A DNA stretch of 64,000 nt from contig CM040428.1 in assembly GCA_022702705.1 (NCBI GenBank), forward strand, positions 93,120,287 to 93,184,286. Reading direction: 5' to 3'. Positions 48,901-58,969 of the stretch are shown here, in pieces; within the stretch, counting starts at the first letter, position 1; each line of letters opens with the position of its first letter. The DNA comes from Papilionanthe hookeriana x Papilionanthe teres. Its lineage: Eukaryota > Streptophyta > Magnoliopsida > Asparagales > Orchidaceae. A model generated the notes under the pieces. That model was given only the letters and a program-made list of their open reading frames with translations, was not told where the DNA came from and searched no databases. Both the position numbers and the translations under genes were made by a program.

Positions 48901-49869
48901 TCACTCATTATTCTTTCTCTCTTTCATAATATATATTTTATTCCTCTCTATTATTTGACTCTTTCGATCCATCTATCCCCTCTCCCTTTCTCACTCTCTT
49001 GCCTCCCTCCCTCTCTCTGATTTCCATCCCTCCTATTTAGACATATGTACACAAATACTCTTTCTTCTCGCCCATTCTCTTTCTCACTCTTTCCTCCTCT
49101 CCTCACCACTCCCTCTATAACACTCCCTCCCATTCTCTTTCTCCATTTATCACTCTCCCTCTTCCTCCCTCTCCCTCCCTATCCCTCTTATTCTCCCTGC
49201 TCCCTCTCTCTCCTCACTTCATCCCTCCTCTTCCTACTTATTCTCATATACGTGCTCAGTCTCTCTTTCTCCCTCATCTGTTCTTCATTCTCGCTCTTTC
49301 ATCCCCTCTTTCTCTATCAAACCATCTTTCTCTTCCATACCCCTCCCTCTCTCTTTCTTCTTCTCTCCCCCTCTTCCTCTCTCTTTATCAATTCTTTCCA
49401 TCTATCTACCACACTCCCTCCCTTCCTCCTCATCTATCTTTCTCTCTCTTTCTTTTTCTTATTATGGAATTCATTCCTCCTCCCTCCCTCCCTCTCTCAT
49501 ATATTCTCTTATATATCTCTCTCATTCACTTTTTATCCACATATCATTTCAACTGTCACTCTCTCCCTCTCTTTCTTTGACTTTATTATTCTCTCTCTCG
49601 CTTGCTTGCTCTCTCTTCCATTCTCTCTATAGGTCTCTATTATCTCTCTCTCTCTGTCTCTCTCTCTCTCTTCTTTCTCTCTTTATCCCCTTGCTCTCTC
49701 AAGCACATCCTCCCTCCACCACCTAGCTTTCTCTTAAACTCATACCATCGTTCACTTTTCTCTCTCATTCTCTTTATCTTACTTTCTTGCCTTATCCTAC
49801 TGTCTCTTCCCTTGCTCTCCATTTCCTTCTTGATTTTTTCCTCCCACTCTCCAATTTCTCTTGCTTTTA

Positions 49870-49872
<3 letters not shown>

Positions 49873-49930
<58 letters not shown>
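49873..49930 (+). repeat. (CT)29 microsatellite
   Basis: Fifty-eight bases of uninterrupted CT, the longest perfect dinucleotide run in the window. It is directly followed by a CCCT tetranucleotide run. Confidence 0.95.
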
Positions 49931-49935
<5 letters not shown>

Positions 49936-49962
49936 CCTCCCTCCCTCCCTCCCTCCCTCCCC
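49931..49962 (+). repeat. (CCCT)8 microsatellite, G-quadruplex motif on the minus strand
   Basis: Eight CCCT repeats. The minus strand reads GGGA repeated, which satisfies the four-tract G-quadruplex pattern with single-A loops. Confidence 0.9.
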
Positions 49963-50469
49963 CTCTTCTTTCTCACTTGCTCTATCTTACAACTCTCTCT
50001 ATATGTATTCTCTCCTTCTCTCATAATGTCTCTCTCACTCTTCCTCTATCTAACTTATTATCTCCCTCCCCTCTTTTTCTCTTGCTCTTCCTCTTCCTTT
50101 TGCTCTCTCTTCCTCTTCTCTCATGATTTCTCTATTTCCCTTCTCTCTTATTCACCCTCTCTTCGTCATCAATTTCACTCACTCATACTCCTCTCCCTCT
50201 CTTTGTCATTTTCTCTCTTACTCTCTCTTACAATCTGTCCTATTGTTAGCAATTCCCGCTCTCTTCTAATTTGTTATCCTCCTCTATCACTCACACACAC
50301 TCTCTCTTGCATCCCTCCCGCTCAGTCACTCTCCCTCTCTCCTTCCCTCGCTCCCTCCCTCTCCATCTCCCTCTCTCACTTGCTTGCTCTATCTCTCCCT
50401 CTCTCTCACTTTCTTCTTCTCTCTCCTCATTCCTCTAGCTCACGCTCTTGCTCAATCTTCCTTTGTGAT

Positions 50470-50760
50470 AGAAAAAAAGGGAAGTACTTGGAGAGATTGT
50501 TGGGGATAAAGTTGGAGGGAGGCATGGAGGGAGAGGGGATGGGAGGGAGAAATAATGAGGGAGAGATAGAGCACAAGTGTGAGAGATAGAGAGAGAAGAG
50601 CAACAAAAAAAAATTACTGAGAGCAGAAAAGTGAGAGCAATCGACAGAGGGAGAGGGAGAAAGAGAGAAGGAGAGCGAGAAAGGTAGCGAGAGGAAGAGT
50701 CAATGAGAGAGATTAAAAGATGGAGAGAAAGAGTGTGAGAAAAAAATAGAGAAAAGATTG
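50470..50760 (-). repeat. Purine direct repeat P, copy 1
   Basis: GAAGTACTTGGAGAGAT at 50481, GAAATAATGAGGGAG, ATAGAGCACAAGTGTGAGAG, GAGAAGAGCAACAA and GAAAGGTAGCGAGAGGAAGA follow the same order as at 57627-57900. Confidence 0.8.
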
Positions 50761-52082
50761 AATTAGAGGTAAAGAGAGAGATGGGAAGGTGGTTATGAAA
50801 GGTTAGAGTAAGAGAAGAGAGGGTTAGTGAGAGGGACAGAGGAAAGGAGAGTAAGGGAACAAGTGAGAGAGATAGAGAGAGAGATTGAGAAAGAGAGATT
50901 GAGGGGGATGCAGAGGTTGAGGAAGGGAGTGAGAGAGTGTGTGAAAAGAGAGAGGGAGAGAGAGAAAGAGGGAGACCTATAAAGGGAAGGATGAAAGTGA
51001 GTGTGGGAGAGAAAGAGTTAGGGATATATGGAAAGGAAGGGTGAAAGGAATGGAGTGGAGAGAAGTAAATAGAAGACATATTAAGAGAGAAAGAAAGAAT
51101 AGAGATTGAGAAGGATAGAGGGATAGATTAAGAGTGAGTGTGATATAGAGAAAAAGAGAAGGACTGGGAGAGAGAGAGCAAGAGAAGGACTATGAGAGAA
51201 AGAGCAAGAGAGTGAATGAGGAAGAGAGAGTGAGTGTGTGAGAGTAATAAAAGAGATAACAATAGGAGAAATAGAGCAAGAAAGATAGAGAATAAATAGT
51301 GAAAAATAGAGAGAGGGAGGGAGTGAGAGAGATTGAAGAGAGAGGGAACAAGAGAGGAAGAGGGGTGAAGAGAGAAATAGAGACAGCAGAGAGCGCGAAG
51401 GAAGATAGTGAAAGAAAGAGTGTTAGTAGAAAAATGGGAGAGAGAATAAGAGAATGAGTGAGAGAGATAGAGTGAGCAAGTGGAGTGGGAGATGGAGGGG
51501 ATGAGAGGGAGGGAGAAAGGGAGGAAGGGAGGAAGGGACGGAGGGTAAGTGATTGAGACGGAAGAGGGAGGGTAAGATGCAAGAGAGTGTGTGTGGGGAG
51601 GGATTGAGGAGGAGAAAGAGTGAGAACAAAGAGGGAATATGTAGCAATAGAAGAGATTGTATGAGTGAGCAAGAGAGAGTGAGAAAAAGGAAGAAGAAAG
51701 AGGGAGAGCAATAGTGAAATCAAGAGAGAGGGATGGAAGGAGGAAGAGATAGAAAGAAAGAGAGATAGGGAAGCAGAGCAAACAAGAGAGTGAGAAAAAG
51801 ATGGAGGGATAATAAGAAATGGGGAGAGAGGTTGTGAAGGAGTGAAGGAGACAAAGTGAAAGAAGAGAGAGGGAGAAAAAGAAGAGAGATATATTAAGAG
51901 AGGGAGAGATATAAGAAAAGATTAAGGGAGGTGGAGAGTATAGAGAGAAAAATTAGTTAGAAGGCATTACAGCGAGAGCAAGAGAAGTTAGAGCTTGAGA
52001 AGAGAGCGAGAGAGAACGAGAGAGAGTGAGAGAATGAGATGGAGAGAGATGGAGAGGGTGAGAGAGATGGGAAGAGAATGGG

Positions 52083-52121
52083 AGGAAGGGAGGAAGGGAG
52101 GAAGGGAGGAAGGGAGGGAGG
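52083..52121 (+). repeat. (GAAGGGAG)n short tandem repeat
   Basis: Four clean 8-base repeats GAAGGGAG followed by GGAGGG. A similar but shorter run lies at 51516-51540. Confidence 0.85.
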
Positions 52122-53297
52122 GGTCGATAAAGTGTGAGTGACATGAAAGAACGAGAGAGTGCAAGAAAGAGAGAATGAGTCAGATGGAGTAAGAAAGAAA
52201 TAAAGATAGGGAGAGAGAGTGAGAGATAGAAGAGAAGAGTTGAGAAGAGAGATAAGTGGGAGGGAGGGAGAAGGAGAGAGGAGGAAGGGAAAAAAGAGGG
52301 AGAGTGAGAGACGTGAGGGATGGAGAGAGGAAACAAGGGAGTGAGGGAGAGAGTTAGAGAGAGGGAGAAAGAAAATTAGAGAGAGAGAACAATAGTGGGA
52401 TGAAGAGATTTAAAGAGAGACATCGATATAGACGGAGAGGGTGAGGGGGGGAAGGAGAGGAGAAAGAGAGAGTGTTCGAGAGAGAGTGAGAAAGAAAGAA
52501 AGAGAGAGCACCGACAGAGAGAGCTTAAGAGAAGGAGATTGAAAAAAAAGAGTAAAAGTAGAGAGGTGAGAGCGAGGGAATTGGAGTGTGCAAGAGAGTG
52601 AGAGGGGGGAGAGAACGAGTGAGAGAAGAGGGAAAGAGAGTGGGGAGAGAAATTATAGTGAAAGAAAAAGAGAAAAAGAGAGAAAGCTAGAGAAAGAGAG
52701 AGAAACACGAAGGAAGAAAGGAAGAAGTGAGATTATGATAAGGAGATTTAAAATGAGAGAGAGAGAGGAAAAGAAGGTTAGGAAGAGAGCAAGAGAGTGA
52801 ACAAGAGAAAGAGCTTGAGAGAAAAATATAGAAAAGAAAAGAGAGTGAAATAAGGAGTGCGAGAGAGAGATAGAGGGAGAACAAGAGAGAGAGTGAGAGA
52901 AGGAACAAGAGAAAGCAAGAGAGAGATTAAGGGTGAGGGAGTGAGAGAGGGTAGAGAACGAGATGAGGGAAAGAGAAATGGAGAAAGTGAGAAACAATGA
53001 GAGAGAAGAGGGAAGAGAGTGAGAAGAGAGAGGGTTGTGAGAGATAAAGAGGAGCCAAAGGAGGGAGAGTGTAAAAGAGAGTTAGGAATAGATGAAGAGA
53101 AAAAGTGAGCAAAGAAAGAAGAGAGTGCGACAAGAGAGAGAGAGTGTGTGAAAGATCGAGAGTGACGAAAAGAGATAGAATTGCTCTCTTTTGTCCTTTC
53201 TCTATCTCTCTTATTCTTTAATTTATCACTCACTATTCTCTCTCGTTACTCACCCTTTCTCTCCCTCTATCTCTTAATCTCTCTCTCACTCTCCCTC

Positions 53298-53400
53298 CCT
53301 CACAATCTCTCAATTTCTATCCCCTCAAATCCATCTTAATATTTATTATTTTATCTCAAACATCTCTTTTTCCTCCTCAAGCACTCCCTCTTTTAATGCC
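53298..53400 (+). repeat. Conserved core word, copy 17
   Basis: CTCACAATCTCTC, TCAAATCCATCTTAATATTT, ATTATTTTATCTCAAACATC, TTCCTCCTCAAGCACTCCC and TTTTAATGCC. It is the most diverged copy, with TAATATTTATT and the terminal word changed. Confidence 0.7.
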
Positions 53401-54229
53401 TCCACTCTCTTTCTCCCTCTCTCCCTGTCTCACTCCTCGCTCTACCTCCTCTTGCACTAACTCATTCACTCCCTCTATCTCCCACTCATTTTCTCTATCG
53501 CTCTCTCTCATTCCCTCTCTCTTGCTCTCTCTTCTCTCACTTTCACTTTTCTCTATTTCACTCACTCTCCCCTCCCTTTCTCTAGCTTTCTCTCTCCCTC
53601 TGCTATCCTCCCTCCTACCACCTTTATCTCAATCTGTCTTTCCATCTCTCCCTCTCTCCCTCTCCATCTCCCTTTCTCGTTCTCTCCTTCTCTCCTTCTC
53701 ACTCATTCTCCTACTCTCCCTCCCTATCTCAATCTTACATACATTCTTTCATGCTTTTGTCTTCTCGCACTTTCTATCTCTCTCTTAAATCTTTCTCACT
53801 TTCTCTCCCACTCTCACTCCCTCTCTCACTTTAATCTCTCCCCCTATCTCCCTTTATGTTCCTCTTCCCCACTCTCTCCCTCAGTCCTGCCTTTTGTCTC
53901 TCACTTTCTATTATATTTCTCTCTCCCTCGCTCTGTCACTCTCTCTCGCTGTGTCGCTTAGTTCTATCACTTTATCATTATATATCCATCACTCTAAATC
54001 TCTCTCCTTTCTTCTCATTCCCTCACTCTTCTATCTCTCACCCTCTCTTATCACTCTAACTCTTACTCCCTCACTCGCCTCTCTCTTTCTCTCTTCCACT
54101 CTATCTCACTTTCCCTCCCCAACTCTCTCTTGTTCCCTCTATCATTCTCTCTCTTGCTCCTTTTATCTTACTCTCTCTTCAACTACTCTCTATTTAGCTT
54201 CACTCTTACTACTCCCTCTCATTATCTCT

Positions 54230-55690
54230 TTCACACTCTGTTCTCTTTTCCACATTCTATCGCTATCTCGCTCGCACTCTTGCGCTCGCACTCTTAATTC
54301 TCTGTAAACTTCTCTCTTACTCTTCCCACTCATTGTTTTCCTTTATTTCCCCACTCTCTTTATCTATATTTTCCACTTCCATTCCTAGGACTCTCTCTCA
54401 CTCTCTTATTCTCCCTCCCTATCTCTCTTGCTCACTCTCTCTTTCTCTATCTTCCCACATTCTCCTTCTCTCCCTTTATCTATCTCACTCTCACTTCCTC
54501 CTTTGCTCCCTTCCTCTCTCTTTCTCACATTTTGTTCTCTCTTTCTTTCTCTTTTATTTCCCACATTTCTCTAACTTTTTCTCTTATGTTTCCCCCTCAC
54601 TCTCTTTTCCTCACGTACACACACACAATCTCTCTCATTTCCTATTCTTTGTCTCCCTATCCCTCACACGTACTCTCTCTTTCCCGCTCTCCAGCTTTTA
54701 TATCTCTCAATCCCTCTCTCCTCTCTCTCATTCTTTCTCACATTCTCTCACCCATTTCTCTCTCTCACTCCACTCTTTGTCTCCTCTATCTCTAACTCTC
54801 ATTTCCTTACCCTTGTTCCACTCTCTCCCTCTCTATTTTTATATCTCTCTTGATCCCTCTCTCACTCTCTCTTTCATTCTCTTGCTCATTATCTCACTCT
54901 TCTCTTCCTTCCTCCCTAGCTCACTGTCTCTCTCCCTTTGCACCCTCCTGATAACTTTTTTCTCTCGTGTCGCTCTCACTCTCCCTCTATAATTCTTATT
55001 TCCTCATTTATTCCCTTCTACATCCCCTTTGTAGCTCACTCTTCTCTTTCCATCTAACACACTCATAGTCTCTCACTCTCTCTCAATCTTTCTCCCTCTC
55101 ACCCTCTTTAGCTCTATTTCTTGCTCTTTATCTCACTCTCTCTTACTATCATGTTCTTTCTCGATCACTCTCTCCTATCTCTCCCTTGCTCCATGTATAC
55201 CTCTTCACTGTTTATTTCACTATTTTCTATCTCTCTCTCTCTTTTCTTACTCTCTGTTCCCTTTGTACATTTTATAACCTCATTTAAACTTCGCATTGTT
55301 ATTTTCTTTTCACTCTTTCCTCTTACTCTTTCTCCCATTCAAACAACCTCTCTCTCACTCTCCCCCTCTCTTGTTTCTGTCCCTCGCTCTTTCTTTCTCT
55401 CTTTTCTCCCTCCCTCCCATCCTCTACCTTGCTATCTCCCCTTCGTCCGCTTCTCTTTTGTTCCCTCTCTCTTACAATTCTCTTGTTCTTCCCCTCTCTT
55501 TACCCCCACTAATCTTTCTCAGTTTTTCCACAGCCTCTCTTCTCAATCTCTCTCCCATTAGCTCTCTCTTTAAACCCTCTCATTTCCTCCTCTCTTTCTC
55601 CATCACTACCTCCATCTCTCTTTATCTCTCTATCATCGTCTCTTCTGTCTCTCACATTTGACCGTCGCATTATCTCTCACCACCTCTCTT
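54230..55690 (+). repeat. Direct repeat L, second copy
   Basis: Partner of 34130-35600 in the same orientation at an offset of 20.1 kb, as judged by ACACACAATCTCTCT at 54621 and TAGCTC at 55109. Confidence 0.7.
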
Positions 55691-56753
55691 TTGCTCTCCC
55701 TCCCTCTTTTGCTTACTTAATCCCTCTCTCGTCCACAATCGTCTCTCTCTTTCTTGCTCCCTCTCCTGCTCACTCAATCTCTCCCTCTCTCAAGTTCTAT
55801 ATTCCCTCACAATTCTCTCCCTTTCTTGCTCCCTCATTCTCTCTGTTCAGTTTCCCTCTCACTCTTACTCCCTCTCTCCCTCACTCTTTCTCACACTACG
55901 TTCACCCTCTCAGACACACTCTAACTTATGTTTTCTCTATTCTCTCACTCCTAGTATTTCTCTCCCACTCTCCCCTGTCTTTTGCTTCCTTTTTTCTCTG
56001 TCACATTCTGCTCTCAATTTCTCTCTCTCAGACACACACTCTCCCCTCTCACATTCTTCTGGTTCATGTTGGCTCTTTCTCATTCTCTATCAAAATCACA
56101 TTCTCTACCCCTCTCTCCCTCTCGTTCACTTTCTCTATATCATCCCTAACTCTCACTTCCTCTCTCACTCCAACTATTCAATCTCTCTGACTCCCCTTCT
56201 TTCCCTCTTTCTCACTCTCTCCATATCTCATTTTTTTTCTTTTTATGACTTATCACTTTTCTTTCTTTTTTACCTCTCCATCTTTCTCTCTCACACACTC
56301 TCTCTTGCTCTCTTTTACCAATCCCACCTATCTCTTTACTTACTCTTTCTGTCCAACTAACGTCCAACCTCTTCCTCCCTCCCTCTCTCTCTCTCTCTCT
56401 CCTGCCTTCTATCTCTCTATCTCCCTTCCCCCTCTATCTCTCTCTCTCTCTATGTCCTCCTCTATATCTCCCTCTCTCCACCTCTCACTTCCAAACTTTT
56501 GCTTTATCTTTCAGGAGTCCCTCTTCTCTCACTATTTCTGTCTCACTCTCTCCTTTTCACCCTTTGGCACTCCCTTTAATCCTTATCACTCCCTTACTCT
56601 ATCTCTCTATTTCTAGTTCAGTCCCTCTCTTGCTCACTCTTTCATTCTTTATTTCATGTCTCTTTATCATTTGCTTGCTCTCTATTGCCCTCCCTCTATC
56701 CTCTTTCTTGCTCTTTCATCTATCACCCTCTCTTCTCTCTCTTTACTAACTCT

Positions 56754-56760
<7 letters not shown>

Positions 56761-56784
<24 letters not shown>
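56761..56784 (+). repeat. (TC)12 microsatellite
   Basis: A perfect TC run at the outer edge of the left palindrome arm. The right arm has no comparable AG run at its outer edge, so the run expanded after the inversion. Confidence 0.85.
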
Positions 56785-56794
56785 ACTCACTCCC

Positions 56795-56912
56795 CCACAC
56801 ATACTCTCTCAATTGCTCTCACATCTTGCTCTCTCTGCTCAAATCCATCTCATTATTTCTTATTTTTTCTCATACATCTCTCTTTCCTCTAGATCCATCC
56901 CTCTTTCAATCC
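56795..56912 (+). repeat. Conserved core word, copy 18 (left palindrome arm)
   Basis: AATTGCTCTCACATCTTGC, CTCAAATCCATCTCATTATT, TTCTTATTTTTTCTCATAC, CTTTCCTCTAGATCCATCCC and TTCAATCC. It is paired base for base with the purine sequence at 56971-57073. Confidence 0.9.
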
Positions 56913-57070
56913 TTCCTCCCACTCTTTCTACCTCACACCCTATCTCACAACTCTCTCTCACCTCTTAAGGGGAGGGATCGAGAGGAAAGATAGATGGTTG
57001 AGAGAAAATAAGAAATAATGAAATGGATTTGAGCGGAGAGAGCAAGATGTCAGAGCAATTGAGAGAGTGT
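56801..57070. repeat. Long near-perfect palindrome at a strand switch
   Basis: The left arm 56801-56903 and right arm 56970-57070 are inverted copies separated by about 66 bp. The reverse complement of the right arm reads CTCTCAATTGCTCTGACATC, TTGCTCTCTCCGCTCAAATC, CATTTCATTATTTCTTATTT, CTTTCCTCTCGATCCCTCCC, with only a handful of differences from the left arm. Weaker pairing extends some tens of bases further out (CTAACTCTCACTCCC versus CTCTCACTCACTCCC). Here the switch of purine strand is plainly an inversion of one and the same repeat word. Confidence 0.9.
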
Positions 57071-57073
57071 GTC
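56971..57073 (-). repeat. Conserved core word, copy 19 (minus strand, right palindrome arm)
   Basis: On + it reads GATCGAGAGGAAAGATAG, AAAATAAGAAATAATGAAAT, GGATTTGAGCGGAGAG and GCAAGATGTCAGAGCAATTG. It is the clearest core word on the minus strand; its left neighbour copy 18 is its closest relative. Confidence 0.9.
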
Positions 57074-57297
57074 AGGGAGTGAGAGTTAGAGAAAGAGAAG
57101 GGATGGAGGGAGGAGAGAGGGAATGAGATAGAGGGAAAGAGGAGAGAGATAAATTGATAGAAAAAAACATTTGGAGAGAGAGGGAGTGAGGGAGAGAGGT
57201 AGAGTAAGAGTGAAATTCGAGAGAGGGAGTGAACGAGAAGGGGTGAGAGAGTGAACAAGAGGGAGGAAGAGATAGAGCTTGTGTGTGGAAGAAAGGA

Positions 57298-57314
57298 GGG
57301 AGGGAGGGAGGGAG
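57298..57314 (+). repeat. (GGGA)n run, G-quadruplex motif on the plus strand
   Basis: Four GGG tracts separated by single A residues, plus a final GG. It is one of few strict four-tract motifs on the + strand. Confidence 0.85.
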
Positions 57315-57612
57315 GTTGTGAAAGAGGGAGGAGCGAGGAAGAGAGAGGGAGAATATAAGAGAATGTGAGAAATAGTGAGACAGAGATAAGGGGGAGGTAG
57401 AGAGGAAAGAGCAATATAGAGAGATAAGAGCAAGAAAAAGAGGAGATAGAGAAAAATAGTAATAAGAAATGGAGGAGAAAGAGAGAGAGTGGGGAAGAGC
57501 AAGAAAGGGAGCTAGAGAGATTGAGACAGAGAGAGAGAGAGAGAAATTAAGAGAAGATATGAGGTTGAGAGAAAGGGATGTAGGAAATAATGGAAGAGAA
57601 AGAGAGGGAGAG

Positions 57613-57797
57613 ATAAAGAAAAAATGGAAGTACTTGGAGAGATGGTTGGGGATAGAGTGGGAGAGAGGTAAGGAGGGAGAGGGGCTGAGAGGGAGAAATA
57701 ATGAGGGAGGAGATAGAGCACAAGTGTGAGAGATAGGGAGAGAAGAGCAACAACATAAAAACATAGTGAGAGCTGAAAAGAGAGTAAGTGACACACA

Positions 57798-57844
<47 letters not shown>

Positions 57845-57940
57845 GAGAGAAGAAGAGCGAGAAAGGTAGCTAGAGGAAGAGTTAGTGAGAGAGTGTAAAC
57901 TGGAGAGAAAGAGAGAGTGAGAGGAAAAAGGAGAGAAGAG
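57613..57940 (-). repeat. Purine direct repeat P, copy 2
   Basis: GAAGTACTTGGAGAGAT at 57627, GAAATAATGAGGGAG, ATAGAGCACAAGTGTGAGAG, GAGAAGAGCAACAAC and GAAAGGTAGCTAGAGGAAGA match 50470-50760. Unlike copy 1 it is embedded in purine sequence on both sides and has gained a compound AC/AG microsatellite. Confidence 0.8.
57791..57841 (+). repeat. Compound (AC)5-(AG)20 microsatellite
   Basis: ACACACACAC followed by about 20 AG dinucleotides. The corresponding place in repeat P copy 1 (near 50640-50675) has only irregular GAGAGG sequence, so the run is a local expansion. Confidence 0.9.
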
Positions 57941-58951
57941 AATGAATGAGAGTAAGAAATAATGAGAGATAGATGAGGAGCAAAGCTGAGAAGAGAGAAG
58001 GAATGAGAGGGAGGGAGAGAAGGGGGGAGGCGAGAGGGAGCAAGAAAGGGAGTTAGAAGGAGAAAAAAGAGTCGAGTAATGAGAGAGAAGAGAGAGCAAC
58101 CGAAGAGAGATAAATAGAGATTGACTGAGAAACAATGCAATAATGAAGGTGGAATGAGAGTGAGAGATAGAGGGAGAGAAAGGTAGAGAGTGAGAGTGTG
58201 TGAGAGAGAAGAGACATGGGAGAGAGAGATGTTATGGGTAGAAGGAAAGAAAATGTTAGAGGACATATAGAGAGAGGAAGAGAGAGATAGAGGGAGGGAG
58301 AGTAAGAGAGAGGATGAGAAAGGGTATAAAATGAGATTTAGTGGGAGAGAGAGGGGGATGAAGTGAAAGAGAGTTAGAGGGAGAGAGGTGGAGAGCGAGT
58401 GAAAAAGAGAAAGAAAGAGCAAGAGAGGAAGAGGGAGGGTGGGAGGTAAGGAAGCAAGAGTGGGGGAGTGAGAGAAAGTCTGAAAATAGAAGGTGGAGAG
58501 AGATGGTGAAACATTAAGCGAGAGAGCGGCAGAGAAAAACAGAGGAGGGACAGAGGGAGAGGAGAGTAAGGGTGTGAAGGAGGAACTGAGATTTAGAGAG
58601 ATATAGGGAGAGAAGGAGAATGAGTTAGGATAGAGAAAGAGCAAGTGGGCAAGACAGAGGGAGGGAGAATAAGAGAATGAGACAGAGAATGAGAGGGAGA
58701 TTGAGAAAAGAGAGATAGCCAGAAAATGAAATTGGTAGAGAGTGTTAGAGAGTGTGACGAATAAGGGAAGTGAGAGAAATAGAGAAAGAGAGTGGGGTAT
58801 ACAGGAAGAGGAGTGAGAAGAGTAAGAGAGAGTTGACAGAGATAGCTATAGAAAGTGGAAGGGAGGATTGAGAGTACGAAAGAGATAAAGAGAGGGAGTA
58901 GGAGTGACAGCGAGAGGGAGGGAATTAGAGAGCAAAGGAGAGGGAGTGAAT

Positions 58952-58969
58952 GAGTGAGTCCCTCAATCT
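58952..58969. repeat. Purine-to-pyrimidine switch, second copy of the 18-bp word
   Basis: GAGTGAGTCCCTCAATCT, identical to 1155-1172. Similarity to the left copy continues to the right for kilobases but to the left for only about 20 bases. Confidence 0.8.

Larger units (their letters stand above)
48900..50467 (+). repeat. Pyrimidine-rich satellite, end of block 10
   Basis: CT-rich sequence without the core word or the CATTTTGTACC landmark. It carries the longest perfect (CT)n run and a CCCT run (49873-49962), and ends abruptly at a GTGATAGAAAAAAAGG switch. No gene is seen. Confidence 0.7.
50468..53180 (-). repeat. Purine-rich satellite block 11
   Basis: A 2.7-kb A/G-rich block, the longest purine block on the + strand. 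Its start (50470-50760) is a direct repeat of 57613-57940. It contains GGAAGGGA-type runs at 51516-51540 and 52083-52121. It ends at 53180, where AAAAGAGA and TCTCTTTT (53168-53175, 53185-53192) flank the switch. No gene is seen. Confidence 0.75.
53181..56967 (+). repeat. Pyrimidine-rich satellite block 12
   Basis: Begins with a core word (53298), continues with monomer-like CT sequence, and contains direct repeat L at 54.23-55.69 kb. It ends with a second core word that forms the left arm of the palindrome at 56.8-57.07 kb. No gene is seen; longest frames are Ser/Leu/Phe-rich artefacts. Confidence 0.75.
56968..58958 (-). repeat. Purine-rich satellite block 13
   Basis: Starts as the inverted arm of block 12 and contains direct repeat P (57613-57940). 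It carries an inverted CATTTTATACC-like landmark near 58325-58345 (ATAAAATGAGATTTAGTGGG on +), homologous to the CACTAAATCTCATTTTGTAC landmark of pyrimidine blocks. It ends at the 18-bp switch shared with 1155. No gene is seen. Confidence 0.75.
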
